The position numbers were made by a program, and so were the translations under genes. A DNA stretch of 64,000 bases from positions 186,001 through 250,000 of the forward strand of contig NZ_FRBY01000002.1 of NCBI RefSeq assembly GCF_900142735.1. The letters run 5' to 3'. The stretch is from Flavobacterium saccharophilum (GTDB taxonomy: Bacteria > Bacteroidota > Bacteroidia > Flavobacteriales > Flavobacteriaceae). Below the pieces are notes generated by a model, which worked only from the letters and a program-made list of their open reading frames with translations, ran no database searches and had not been told where the DNA came from. This document shows positions 27,673 through 35,889 of this stretch, one piece after another (the stretch's first letter is position 1; the number at the start of each line of letters is the position of its first letter).

Positions 27673-29226
27673 ATGGACAAGATAAAAATACTTTGGGTCG
27701 ACGATGAAATCGATCTTTTAAAACCACATATATTATTTCTGGAGAAAAAAAACTACGCTGTAACTACCTGCAACAATGGATTAGACGCTATTGCTTTGTT
27801 TGAAGAAGACAATTTCGATATTGTTTTTTTGGATGAAAATATGCCCGGAATGAGCGGTTTGGAAACACTTTCAGAAATGAAAGAAAAAAAATCGGCCATT
27901 CCGATGATTATGATTACCAAAAGTGAAGAAGAATATATAATGGAAGAAGCCATTGGTTCTAAGATCGCTGATTACCTGATTAAACCCGTAAATCCGAATC
28001 AGATTTTATTAAGTTTGAAGAAAAATCTGGATCATTCGAGATTAATTTCAGAGAAAACTACTTTAGATTATCAAAAAGAATTCCGCAAAATCTCCATGGA
28101 ATTAGCAATGGTTAATTCTTTTGAAGATTGGGTTGAATTGTATAAAAAATTGATTTTCTGGGAATTAGAATTAGAGAATATCAACGATCAGGGAATGATT
28201 GAAATCCTTGAATCTCAAAAAGTGGAAGCCAATTCACAATTCGGAAAATATATTGAAAGAAATTACGAAGACTGGTTTGCACCAAAAGCAGATAAACCAA
28301 TTCAATCTCACAATTTATTTAAAGAATTAGTTGTTCCTGAACTTAAAAAGAAAGACAAGCCTATTTTATTCGTAGTTATTGATAACTTACGTTACGATCA
28401 ATGGAAATCCTTTGAAACTGTAGTTTCTAACTATTATAAACTAGAAAAAGAAGTTCCCTATTTTTCTATTCTTCCAACGGCAACACAATATGCAAGAAAT
28501 GCAATTTTCTCTGGTTTATTACCGATAGAAATGGAAAAACAGTTTCCGCAATATTGGAAAAACGATGTTGAAGACGGTGGAAAAAACCTTTACGAAGCCG
28601 AATTTCTTTCCGCTCAATTAAAACGTTTAGGATTAAACATTAAAGAAGATTATTTTAAAATCACCAATTACGCAGGTGGTAAAAAATTAGCAGAAAATTT
28701 CAAAGCTTTAAAAGGCAATGATTTAGTAACGGTTGTTTACAATTTTGTCGACATGCTATCGCACGCTAAAACCGAAATGGAAGTGGTAAAAGAACTTGCT
28801 TCTGACGATAAAGCGTATCGTTCTTTGACTTTAAGCTGGTTTAAAAACTCTCCGCTTTTAGAAATTATTCAACAGGCACAACTTTTAGGCTTTAAATTAA
28901 TTTTAACCACAGATCACGGTACAATTAATGTAAAAAATCCTTCGAAAGTGGTTGGGGATAAAAATACAAGCTTAAATTTGCGTTATAAAACCGGCCGTAG
29001 TTTAACTTACGAGCAAAAGGATGTGTACGTTGTAAAAGAGCCAAAAGACATTGGTCTACCAGCCATAAATATGAGTAGTTCTTTTATTTTTGCTAAAAAT
29101 GACTATTTTTTAGCTTATGTAAACAACTACAACCATTATGTAAGTTATTACAGAAATACGTATCAGCATGGCGGAATTTCATTAGAAGAAATGATAATCC
29201 CGTTTTTGGTTTTTAACCCTAAATAA
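27673..29226 (+). CDS. porX: PorX, response regulator with PglZ domain (type IX secretion regulator)
   Basis: The 517-residue protein is the PorX type. A CheY-like receiver (D10-D11, phospho-acceptor D54 in FLDENMPG, T82, K104) is fused through a helical linker to an alkaline-phosphatase-superfamily PglZ domain (about 200-510) with metal-site motifs VVIDNLRYDQW and TTDHGTINV. In Porphyromonas gingivalis PorX works with PorY and the sigma factor SigP to control type IX secretion genes. Its presence implies this organism has type IX secretion and perhaps gliding. It is followed 80 bases on by tsaE on the same strand. Confidence 0.93.
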   Translation: MDKIKILWVDDEIDLLKPHILFLEKKNYAVTTCNNGLDAIALFEEDNFDIVFLDENMPGMSGLETLSEMKEKKSAIPMIMITKSEEEYIMEEAIGSKIADYLIKPVNPNQILLSLKKNLDHSRLISEKTTLDYQKEFRKISMELAMVNSFEDWVELYKKLIFWELELENINDQGMIEILESQKVEANSQFGKYIERNYEDWFAPKADKPIQSHNLFKELVVPELKKKDKPILFVVIDNLRYDQWKSFETVVSNYYKLEKEVPYFSILPTATQYARNAIFSGLLPIEMEKQFPQYWKNDVEDGGKNLYEAEFLSAQLKRLGLNIKEDYFKITNYAGGKKLAENFKALKGNDLVTVVYNFVDMLSHAKTEMEVVKELASDDKAYRSLTLSWFKNSPLLEIIQQAQLLGFKLILTTDHGTINVKNPSKVVGDKNTSLNLRYKTGRSLTYEQKDVYVVKEPKDIGLPAINMSSSFIFAKNDYFLAYVNNYNHYVSYYRNTYQHGGISLEEMIIPFLVFNPK

Positions 29227-29230
29227 AAAA

Positions 29231-29288
29231 AGTTTTCAGTCGCAGTTTTCAGTTTTCAACTGAGACTAAAAACCGCGACTGAGACTAT
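29231..29288. repeat. Spacer repeat with CAGTCGC hairpin
   Basis: CAGTCGCAGTTTTCAG words are followed by the inverse AACTGAGACTAAAAACC and GCGACTG. CAGTCGC (29237-29243) can pair with GCGACTG (29275-29281) and the interior pairs partly. A related word follows mutS2 at 35061-35090. Confidence 0.55.
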
Positions 29289-29306
29289 TATAAAAATAAA
29301 TACAAA

Positions 29307-29714
29307 ATGAATATCGTTTTTTCATTAGATCAAATTCAGGAAGTAGCGGAGCAAATTATAGCTTCAAATCCAAAAAAAATTATTCTTTTCAACGGAGAAA
29401 TGGGCGTTGGAAAAACTACTTTAATTAAGCAATTATGTAAAAGTCTGGGCGTTCAGGACGCGACAAGTAGCCCAACCTTTTCTTTAGTTAATGAATATTA
29501 TACTTCTAACAATCAAATCGTTTATCATTTTGATTTTTACAGATTAAACAAGGAAACCGAAGCGCTTGATATGGGCGTTGATGATTATTTGTATTCTGGA
29601 AATTGGTGTTTTATTGAATGGTCTGAAAAAATCGCAAGTCTAATTCCGGAAGAACATTCTACAGTTACAATAGATCTGTTGGCAGATGGAAAAAGAAACT
29701 TAGAGCTAGTTTAA
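29307..29714 (+). CDS. tsaE: tRNA threonylcarbamoyladenosine biosynthesis ATPase
   Basis: This 135-residue ATPase is part of the TsaB-TsaD-TsaE complex that makes t6A37 on ANN-decoding tRNAs. Walker A is G30-E-M-G-V-G-K36-T37-T38, followed by SSPTFSLVNEY, the YHFDFYRL motif and the terminal FIEWSEK segment, all typical. TsaC, which makes the threonylcarbamoyl adduct, is encoded at 41537-42157 in this window. Neighbouring porX is a common association in Bacteroidota. Confidence 0.95.
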   Translation: MNIVFSLDQIQEVAEQIIASNPKKIILFNGEMGVGKTTLIKQLCKSLGVQDATSSPTFSLVNEYYTSNNQIVYHFDFYRLNKETEALDMGVDDYLYSGNWCFIEWSEKIASLIPEEHSTVTIDLLADGKRNLELV

Positions 29715-29715
29715 A

Positions 29716-29812
29716 ATTCCACAGAGATTCACGGAGAATCACAAAAACTATTTTAAAAAAACTTTGTGAACCTTTGCAAAAAACTTCGTGTACCTCTGTG
29801 TAACAACATATT
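29716..29812. repeat. Spacer repeat words (CTTTGTGAACCTTTGCAAAA family)
   Basis: The spacer contains CACAGAGATTCACGGAGAATC, CTTTGTGAACCTTTGC and CTTCGTGTACCTCTGTG words. These give a weak CACAGAG/CTCTGTG inverted pair (29721-29727 with 29795-29801). A similar word is at 2684-2716. No ORF is seen. Confidence 0.45.
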
Positions 29813-29815
29813 ATT

Positions 29816-30289
29816 ATGAATACCAAAAATACAGTAGAAATAATCCCCTACTCACCAGATTTAAAAGAACACATCAAAACCTTAAACAAAGAATGGCTTC
29901 AAAAGTATTTTAGAGTTGAAGATAAAGATGAATTAGTACTTTCAAATCCACAAGAAGAAATTATAGACAAAGGCGGAATGATTTTCTACGCGAAATATAA
30001 TGAGGAAATTCTGGGAACAGTGTCTCTAATGAAACTTGACGACAACACTTTCGAATTGAGTAAAATGGCTGTTTCGGACAAAGCACAAGGTCTCGGAATT
30101 GGAAATAAACTATTGATTCACAGTATCGCTGTTGCAGAAGAAAACAATATTAAAAAATTGCTTTTATATTCGAACAGAATTTTACTGCCTGCTCTTCATT
30201 TATATGAAAAATTTGGTTTTATTGAAGTGCCATTGGGTGACGTCAGTTACGAAAGAGCCGACATAAAAATGGAAAAAACAATCTCTTAA
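29816..30289 (+). CDS. GNAT family N-acetyltransferase
   Basis: This 157-residue protein has the GNAT core: LSKMAVSDKAQGLGIGNKLL is the acetyl-CoA binding helix and loop, followed by NRILLPALHLYEKFGFIEVPLG at the C-terminus. The acceptor substrate is unknown; amino acid, amine or protein substrates are all possible. It lies between tsaE and ald but is separated from each by about 100 bases. Confidence 0.9.
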   Translation: MNTKNTVEIIPYSPDLKEHIKTLNKEWLQKYFRVEDKDELVLSNPQEEIIDKGGMIFYAKYNEEILGTVSLMKLDDNTFELSKMAVSDKAQGLGIGNKLLIHSIAVAEENNIKKLLLYSNRILLPALHLYEKFGFIEVPLGDVSYERADIKMEKTIS

Positions 30290-30373
30290 TATTGACTTTT
30301 AGTATTAGCAGAATATTTACACTAATTTTAAAACTTTTTACGTAATTTGTACTCTTAATTATTCGCATAACCC

Positions 30374-31573
30374 ATGTCAATTACTTTAACTCCATTTACG
30401 AAACAACAATTGTTGCCACAAGAAGAAAAACTTGAAGTGGGCCGATTTAAAAGAGAGCTTTTCATAGGAATACCTAAAGAAACGAGTTATCAGGAACGTC
30501 GTATTTGCCTAACGCCGGACGCAGTAAATTCACTTACCTATGAAGGACATCGTGTAATGATTGAATCTGGTGCCGGAGAAAGTTCTAGTTATTCTGACAA
30601 GGAATATAGTGATGCGGGTGCAGAAGTAACAAAAGATACCAAAAAGGTTTTTGGCTGTCCGATGTTGCTTAAAGTAGAACCACCAACTTTGGCTGAAATT
30701 AAAATGATTAATCCGGAAACGATTATTATTTCAGCTATACAATTAAAGACAAAAAAGAAAGAATACTTTGAAGCTTTAGCTCAAAAAAAGATAACTGCAT
30801 TAGCCTTTGAATATATTAAAGATGAAGATGGTTCATATCCAGCCGTAAAATCTTTAAGCGAAATTGCCGGAACAGCATCTATACTTATTGCTGCCGAATT
30901 AATGATTACAGATGAATTTGGAAAAGGATTATTATTCGGAAATATTACCGGTGTCCCTCCTACTGAAGTTGTGATTTTAGGTGCCGGAACTGTTGGCGAA
31001 TTTGCAGCTAAAACAGCAATCGGACTTGGTGCAAATGTGAAGGTTTTCGACAATTCAATTACCAAATTACGTCGTCTACAGAATAATTTGAATCAAAGAA
31101 TTTTCACTTCTACTGTTCAGCAAAAAGCTTTACTTAAAGCATTAAGACGTTGTGATGTAGCTATTGGCGCTATGCGTGGAAAAGAACGCTGCCCGATTGT
31201 AGTAACAGAAACGATGGTGGAACACATGAAAAAAGGTGCCGTAATTGTTGATGTTAGTATAGATACTGGAGGTTGCTTCGAAACCTCAGAAGTTACTACC
31301 CATGAAAAACCGACTTTCATAAAAAGCAATGTTTTACACTATTGCGTACCAAATATCCCATCAAGATATTCCAAAACCGCCTCATTATCAATCAGTAACA
31401 TATTAACTCCATACCTACTTCAAATAGCAGACGACGGTGGTTTAGAAAGCTCTATCAGATGTAATAAAGGTCTAAAAAACGGAGTTTATTTATACCACGG
31501 AATCCTAACAAATAAAGCAATTGGCGATTGGTTCGATTTGCCAGATAACGATATTAATTTACTTGTATTTTAA
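30374..31573 (+). CDS. ald: Alanine dehydrogenase
   Basis: The 399-residue enzyme interconverts L-alanine and pyruvate + ammonium with NAD. It has the AlaDH/PNT N-terminal segment (IGIPKETSYQERRICLTPDAV), the NAD-binding glycine motif GAGTVGEFAAKTAIGLGANVK and a helical C-terminus. The protein is longer than the ~370-residue classical enzyme because of an N-terminal extension. Bacteroidota carry this form. It is preceded by a spacer with TAATTTGT, a near match to the -7 box. Confidence 0.92.
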   Translation: MSITLTPFTKQQLLPQEEKLEVGRFKRELFIGIPKETSYQERRICLTPDAVNSLTYEGHRVMIESGAGESSSYSDKEYSDAGAEVTKDTKKVFGCPMLLKVEPPTLAEIKMINPETIIISAIQLKTKKKEYFEALAQKKITALAFEYIKDEDGSYPAVKSLSEIAGTASILIAAELMITDEFGKGLLFGNITGVPPTEVVILGAGTVGEFAAKTAIGLGANVKVFDNSITKLRRLQNNLNQRIFTSTVQQKALLKALRRCDVAIGAMRGKERCPIVVTETMVEHMKKGAVIVDVSIDTGGCFETSEVTTHEKPTFIKSNVLHYCVPNIPSRYSKTASLSISNILTPYLLQIADDGGLESSIRCNKGLKNGVYLYHGILTNKAIGDWFDLPDNDINLLVF

Positions 31574-31586
31574 AGGAACTTTACCT

Positions 31587-31594
31587 TACCTTTG
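31587..31594 (+). promoter_or_regulatory. -7 box TACCTTTG before the DUF4258-like gene
   Basis: TACCTTTG lies 15 bases before the ATG at 31610. It decides the start: the apparent longer frame from TTG at 31592 would begin inside this box. An upstream TTG at 31563-31565 is 21 bases away. Confidence 0.55.
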
Positions 31595-31609
31595 CAAAAA
31601 ATTTATTTC

Positions 31610-31996
31610 ATGAAGTTCGTACATCGTTTTGCTTATTATTTGATTGGTTTGATTATGGGATGCTTTTTTGTAGCCCTTGTTTTTAGTGGAAAAGATACGC
31701 GTTGTAACTACTTCCCGAATGCCAGAGTTTTAAATAATTTGCGTACAAAACCTTTTCAATATTCAGATAAGGCAATTCAGACTTTGAACGAAAAATGGGT
31801 TGATACTGCAGATATCAAAAACACATTAACCTACGGAGATGTTGATTTTGATCAAAGTAATGTTGACTTTAAAAAAGGAAAATTATACATCATTGAAGGT
31901 AAAACGGTAAAAAATCAAGAAATTATTCTGAAAGTAGTTAACTACGAAAAGAAAGCCGTTTTAGAGGAGATTGTTAAAAAACCTACTGAAAAATAG
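31610..31996 (+). CDS. DUF4258-like membrane-anchored protein
   Basis: Starting at ATG 31610, this 128-residue protein has one N-terminal membrane segment (YYLIGLIMGCFFVALVF). It then has a DUF4258-like small domain with alternating strands (VLNNLRTKPFQYSDKA, DTADIKNTLTYGDVDF, YIIEGKTVKNQEIILKVV). The function is unknown. It lies in the gap between ald and ung and has its own promoter. A TTG start at 31592 is rejected because that codon is part of the -7 box. Confidence 0.75.
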   Translation: MKFVHRFAYYLIGLIMGCFFVALVFSGKDTRCNYFPNARVLNNLRTKPFQYSDKAIQTLNEKWVDTADIKNTLTYGDVDFDQSNVDFKKGKLYIIEGKTVKNQEIILKVVNYEKKAVLEEIVKKPTEK

Positions 31997-32004
31997 TAAA
32001 GTTT

Positions 32005-32106
32005 TTGTCATTTCGAGGAACGAGAAATCACACACGAAACTCGACAAAGATTGGCGATATTCTACACGGAATTACTAATGTGATTTCTCCTTCGTCGAAA
32101 GGACAA
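32005..32106. repeat. 102-bp long inverted-repeat element in the spacer
   Basis: The outer 28 bases at 32005-32032 (TTGTCATTTCGAGGAACG...) and 32079-32106 are inverted repeats matching at about 24 of 28 positions. A 46-base central region separates them. It lies between the plus-strand DUF4258-like gene and minus-strand ung. From memory, similar 100-base palindromic elements are common in Flavobacterium; that cannot be verified here. It carries no coding potential. Confidence 0.75.
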
Positions 32107-32115
32107 GATTGTGTA

Positions 32116-32784
32116 CTACCACTCAATTTCCTTAAGCCTTTTTGATTTCAGAAAAGCATTTGTTTTACTAAAATGTTTGTTACCAAACCATTTTCCCTGA
32201 TTCGCACTCATTGGAGACGGATGTCCCGATTCTAAAACATAATGTTTAGATCGGTCAATTTTTAATCCTTTTTTTTGAGCAAAACTCCCCCATAATAAGA
32301 AAACAACATTTTCTTTTTTATCTGAAATAGCCTGAATAACAGCGTCTGTAAAAAGATTCCATTTTAAATGTTTATGACTATTTGGACTATCTTTTCGAAC
32401 GGTCAAAGAAGCGTTTAAAAGTAAAACGCCCTGATCTGCCCAGTTTTCTAAATTTCCAGAAGTAGGCATAAAAACAGAATCCAAATCAGAATTTATTTCC
32501 CTGAAAATATTACGCAGAGAAGGCGGGATTTTTACATTGTCATTTACTGAAAAACTTAATCCATTGGCTTCTCCAACTCCATGATAAGGATCCTGGCCAA
32601 TAATAACCACTTTTACATCTTTGAAAGAACAATGATTAAAAGCAGAAAAAATTAAATCTAAAGGCGGATAACAAATATGATGTTTACAATCTTCTTCTAA
32701 AGAAGCAAGCAATTCTTTAAAATACGGTTTTGCAATTTCATCTACTAAAACATCTTGCCATTCCGGAGAAAGATTAATTTTCAT
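32116..32784 (-). CDS. ung: Uracil-DNA glycosylase
   Basis: The 222-residue family-1 UDG removes uracil from DNA in base excision repair. The water-activating loop GQDPYHG has D65, and the uracil-binding NGLSFSV and the leucine-loop HPSPMSANQGKWFGN with catalytic H188 are intact. It stands alone between a palindromic spacer element and the divergent mutS2-like gene. Confidence 0.97.
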   Translation of the reverse strand: MKINLSPEWQDVLVDEIAKPYFKELLASLEEDCKHHICYPPLDLIFSAFNHCSFKDVKVVIIGQDPYHGVGEANGLSFSVNDNVKIPPSLRNIFREINSDLDSVFMPTSGNLENWADQGVLLLNASLTVRKDSPNSHKHLKWNLFTDAVIQAISDKKENVVFLLWGSFAQKKGLKIDRSKHYVLESGHPSPMSANQGKWFGNKHFSKTNAFLKSKRLKEIEW

Positions 32785-32863
32785 ATTATTAAATTTATTT
32801 ACAAATTTCGCAAAGTTTTTTTCAAAGTACTAATTAATAGTACTATTTCGTTTTAAAACTTTG

Positions 32864-32871
32864 TAACTTTG
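32864..32871 (+). promoter_or_regulatory. -7 box TAACTTTG for mutS2-like gene
   Basis: TAACTTTG lies 24 bases before the ATG at 32896. A longer frame starting with TTG at 32869 would begin inside this box, so the ATG is preferred. Confidence 0.55.
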
Positions 32872-32895
32872 AACCATTACAACTTACGATATATA

Positions 32896-35061
32896 ATGAT
32901 ATCCATTACCGAAAAAACATTACAAGATTTACAATTTCCAACAGTGCTCGAAACCATTTCGGCTGGCTGTAACACAGATATTGGAAAAGAAAAAGCTTTA
33001 CAAATAACACCATTTAGAGATAAAGAAACTTTGATCCAGGCTTTGATGCAAACATCAGAATATGTTTCTTCTTTTCAAAATAACAACGCCATTCCGAATC
33101 ACGGATTTGACGCCATAACACACGAAATCAAATTCCTGGCTATTGAAGATAGTTTCCTGGAAGTAGGAAGTTTTAGAAAAATTGCCACACTTTCGTCAAC
33201 ATCAAATTTCTTGCTGAATTTCCTGAAGAAATTTGACGATTATTATCCAAATCTAAATGCAAGAGCATCCCGAGTTGAATATACCAAAGATATTGTTACA
33301 CTAATTGACGCCATTGTAGACAAATACGGAGAAATAAAAGATAATGCCTCTCCAGCCCTTTTGAGTATTCGTCAGAATATGAATATTGTTCGAGGAAAAG
33401 TAAATCAAAGTTTTGGAGTTGCACTTTCTCATAATAATAGTCTTGGTTATCTGGACGATATTAAAGAAAGTTTTGTACAAAACCGTAGAGTATTAGCGGT
33501 TTTAGCAATGTATCGTCGTAAAGTAAAAGGTTCTATTTTAGGAAGTTCTAAAACCGGAAGTATTGCTTATATTGAACCGGAAGCTACTTTACAATATTCG
33601 AGAGAACTAGCAAATCTTGAATATGAGGAAAAGGAAGAAATTACAAGAATTCTAAAACAATTATCCAATCAGATTCGTCCGTACTTACCTTTGTTAATTG
33701 AGTATCAGGAATTTTTAAGTGATATTGATGTTGTTGCCGGAAAAGCAAAGTATGCCAATAGAATCAACGGAATATTACCAACCATTACAGAAGAAAGAAG
33801 ATTATTCTTTCGAGAAGCGTATCATCCTATTTTGTATTTGAATAACAAGCAAAAAAACGAAATTACGCATCCGCAAACTATTGAATTAAAGCAAGATAAT
33901 CGAATCATTGTAATTTCTGGACCAAATGCCGGTGGAAAAACAATTTCGCTTAAAACGGTTGGTTTATTACAATTGATGTTACAATCAGGAATGTTGATTC
34001 CGGTTCACGAGCGAAGTGAAACTTTCTTATTTGACCGAATTTTGACGGACATTGGAGATAATCAATCTATTGAAAATCATTTAAGTACTTACAGTTATCG
34101 TTTAAAAAACATGAATTACTTCCTAAAGAAGTGCAACAAGAAAACCATGTTTTTAATTGATGAATTTGGTACAGGTTCTGATCCGGAATTAGGAGGTGCT
34201 TTAGCAGAAATTTTCCTGGAAGAATTTTACCATCGTGAAGCTTTCGGAATTATCACAACGCATTATTCCAATTTGAAAATTCTCGCAAACGAGTTGCCTT
34301 TTGCAACAAATGCAAATATGATGTTTGATGAGAAATCATTAGAACCAATGTACAAATTAGCTCTTGGTCAGGCCGGAAGTTCGTTTACTTTTGAGGTTGC
34401 CTTAAAAAATGGTATTCCGTTTGGACTGATTAATCGTGCGAAAAAGAAAATTGAAGTTGGAAAAGTCCGTTTTGATAAAACAATTGCAACACTTCAAAAA
34501 GAGCGTTCCAAATTGGAAAAGACTTCTATTAATTTAAAAGAAGAAGAAACCCGCGCACGCGAGGAAAGTAAAAAGATGGAAAACATCAATGTAAAAATTA
34601 AGCAAAAATTGGAAAGCTATCAGGAATTATATGACAGCAACCAAAAAACGATTTACATTGGCCAGAAAATTGAAGACATTTCAGAGAAATATTTCAATAA
34701 TAAAAACAAAAAAGAACTTATTGGAGAATTTTTAAAAATCATAGAAATTGAAAATTCAAAACGTAAAAAAGCAACTCCAAAAGAAGCTAAAGCCATAATC
34801 GAAAAGAAGAAAGAAGTGATTGCCGAAGTTTCTGTTCAGGTTGAAGAAATCAGAAAAGAGAAAAAAGAGAAGAAACTTAAACCTGTGACCGAAAAACCAA
34901 AACCGATTTTAAAAGTGGGTGACCGAGTAAGAATGTTAGACGGAAGATCTGTTGGAAGTATCGATTCAATAGAAAAAAATAAAGCAACTGTAAATTACGG
35001 AATCTTTACTTCAAAAGTAAGTTTAGATGAATTGGAATTTGTTGAGGCGGGGAAGAAATAG
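32896..35061 (+). CDS. MutS2-like DNA-binding ATPase lacking a Smr domain
   Basis: The 721-residue protein has the MutS core of helical lever and clamp followed by an ATPase. Walker A is GPNAGGKT (about 342-349 from this start), the Walker B/signature is FLIDEFGTGSDPELGGA, and a long charged coiled coil follows. The protein ends in a small strand-rich segment (VGDRVRMLDGRSVGSIDSI). It has no DNA-mismatch N-terminal domain and no C-terminal Smr nuclease domain, which MutS2 of Bacillus has. It may act in recombination control or stalled-ribosome rescue like other MutS2 proteins; this is inference. Confidence 0.88.
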   Translation: MISITEKTLQDLQFPTVLETISAGCNTDIGKEKALQITPFRDKETLIQALMQTSEYVSSFQNNNAIPNHGFDAITHEIKFLAIEDSFLEVGSFRKIATLSSTSNFLLNFLKKFDDYYPNLNARASRVEYTKDIVTLIDAIVDKYGEIKDNASPALLSIRQNMNIVRGKVNQSFGVALSHNNSLGYLDDIKESFVQNRRVLAVLAMYRRKVKGSILGSSKTGSIAYIEPEATLQYSRELANLEYEEKEEITRILKQLSNQIRPYLPLLIEYQEFLSDIDVVAGKAKYANRINGILPTITEERRLFFREAYHPILYLNNKQKNEITHPQTIELKQDNRIIVISGPNAGGKTISLKTVGLLQLMLQSGMLIPVHERSETFLFDRILTDIGDNQSIENHLSTYSYRLKNMNYFLKKCNKKTMFLIDEFGTGSDPELGGALAEIFLEEFYHREAFGIITTHYSNLKILANELPFATNANMMFDEKSLEPMYKLALGQAGSSFTFEVALKNGIPFGLINRAKKKIEVGKVRFDKTIATLQKERSKLEKTSINLKEEETRAREESKKMENINVKIKQKLESYQELYDSNQKTIYIGQKIEDISEKYFNNKNKKELIGEFLKIIEIENSKRKKATPKEAKAIIEKKKEVIAEVSVQVEEIRKEKKEKKLKPVTEKPKPILKVGDRVRMLDGRSVGSIDSIEKNKATVNYGIFTSKVSLDELEFVEAGKK

Positions 35062-35237
35062 TTTTTAGTCTTCAGTCGCAGTTTTCGGATCTGAAATTAT
35101 GATGAAAAATCATCAAAATTAAAATAAAGCGATTAAAGCGAATGTTTTCAAAAAAGCGAGAATGAAGATCGGAAATTTTTAATAAGCTTTTAAAATAAAT
35201 TTATGTGAGTCAATTTTGATTTAGTAAACTTATTAAA
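35061..35237. repeat. Non-coding spacer with AGTCGCAGTTTTC word
   Basis: This short spacer starts with TTTTAGTCTTCAGTCGCAG, a member of the 29231-29288 family. The rest is AT-rich without a recognised element. Confidence 0.35.
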
Positions 35238-35699
35238 ATGAAATTCGTAATAGATAAAACAAATAGCACAAAACCATTGAAATTCATGCCCGATTTTCCA
35301 CCAAATAAAAAAATCATCCTCTTCGACGGTGTTTGCAATTTATGCAACAATGCAGTTCAGTTTATCATCAAAAATGATAAAAAAGATATTTTTCGTTTTG
35401 TTGCTTTACAATCAGAATTGGGAAATGAAATTTGCAAATACATTGGAGTGGATCAAAATAAAATTGATAGTATAATTTTATATAATCCTGGAGTTGCCTA
35501 TTATTATAAATCTTCAGCAGCATTAGAAATTGCTGAAGACTTAGGAGGAATTTATAGCCTGATTTCAGTTTTAAAAATATTTCCTGAAAAACTTCGAAAT
35601 TACGTTTACGATCATATTGCGAAAAATCGTTACAAATGGTATGGCAAAAAAGAAAGTTGCATGATCCCTACTCCGGAATTGAAAGCAAAGTTTTTATAG
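35238..35699 (+). CDS. DCC family thiol-disulfide oxidoreductase-like protein
   Basis: The 153-residue protein has the DCC motif: FDGVCNLCNNAVQFII with a C-x-x-C pair (VCNLC), plus the family FRFVALQSE segment and ILYNPGVAYYYKSSAALEIA. DCC proteins are predicted oxidoreductases with a thioredoxin-like active site; their partners are mostly unknown. An alternative start is the ATG at 35286, which gives a shorter N-terminus closer to the family core. Confidence 0.85.
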   Translation: MKFVIDKTNSTKPLKFMPDFPPNKKIILFDGVCNLCNNAVQFIIKNDKKDIFRFVALQSELGNEICKYIGVDQNKIDSIILYNPGVAYYYKSSAALEIAEDLGGIYSLISVLKIFPEKLRNYVYDHIAKNRYKWYGKKESCMIPTPELKAKFL

Positions 35700-35720
35700 T
35701 AAAAGCTCTTTTGAAAATGA

Positions 35721-35804
35721 GTGCCCTAGCCCTGATAGAAGCGGCATCCTTTTATGGTGGGGTTCACCATAAAAGATACAGCGGATAGCAGGAAATAGCT
35801 CCTG
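35721..35804 (+). ncRNA. Structured element, copy 1 (possible Flavo-1-type RNA)
   Basis: After DCC the spacer reads CCCTAGCCCTGATAGAAGCG, then a perfect 11-bp hairpin (arms 35749-35759 and 35765-35775, loop GGGTT), then GATACAGCGGATAGCAGG and a CAGGA/TCCTG mini-hairpin (35789-35804). A second diverged copy is on the opposite strand at 44777-44862. The Flavo-1 RNA of Flavobacteria is the candidate name I recall, but I could not check it. The strand is chosen from the shared motif order. Confidence 0.6.
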
Positions 35805-35819
35805 AAAATTCTAATTATA

Positions 35820-35872
35820 AAAAAAATCCCAAATTCAAATCTATTACAATTTGAAATTTGGGATTTTTTAAT
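35820..35872. terminator. Bidirectional terminator between DCC gene and ettA
   Basis: AAAAAATCCCAAATTCAAAT pairs with ATTTGAAATTTGGGATTTTTT around an 8-base loop with one bulge. Convergent genes lie on both sides and the stem ends in A/T runs. It is made of the AATTTGAAATTTGG spacer words. Confidence 0.8.
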
Positions 35873-35889
35873 TTGAAATTTAACTGGAT

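Noticed and set aside
32869-32895. TTG-start extension of the mutS2-like gene
   Set aside because: The TTG codon is part of the -7 box TAACTTTG and a normal ATG lies at 32896.
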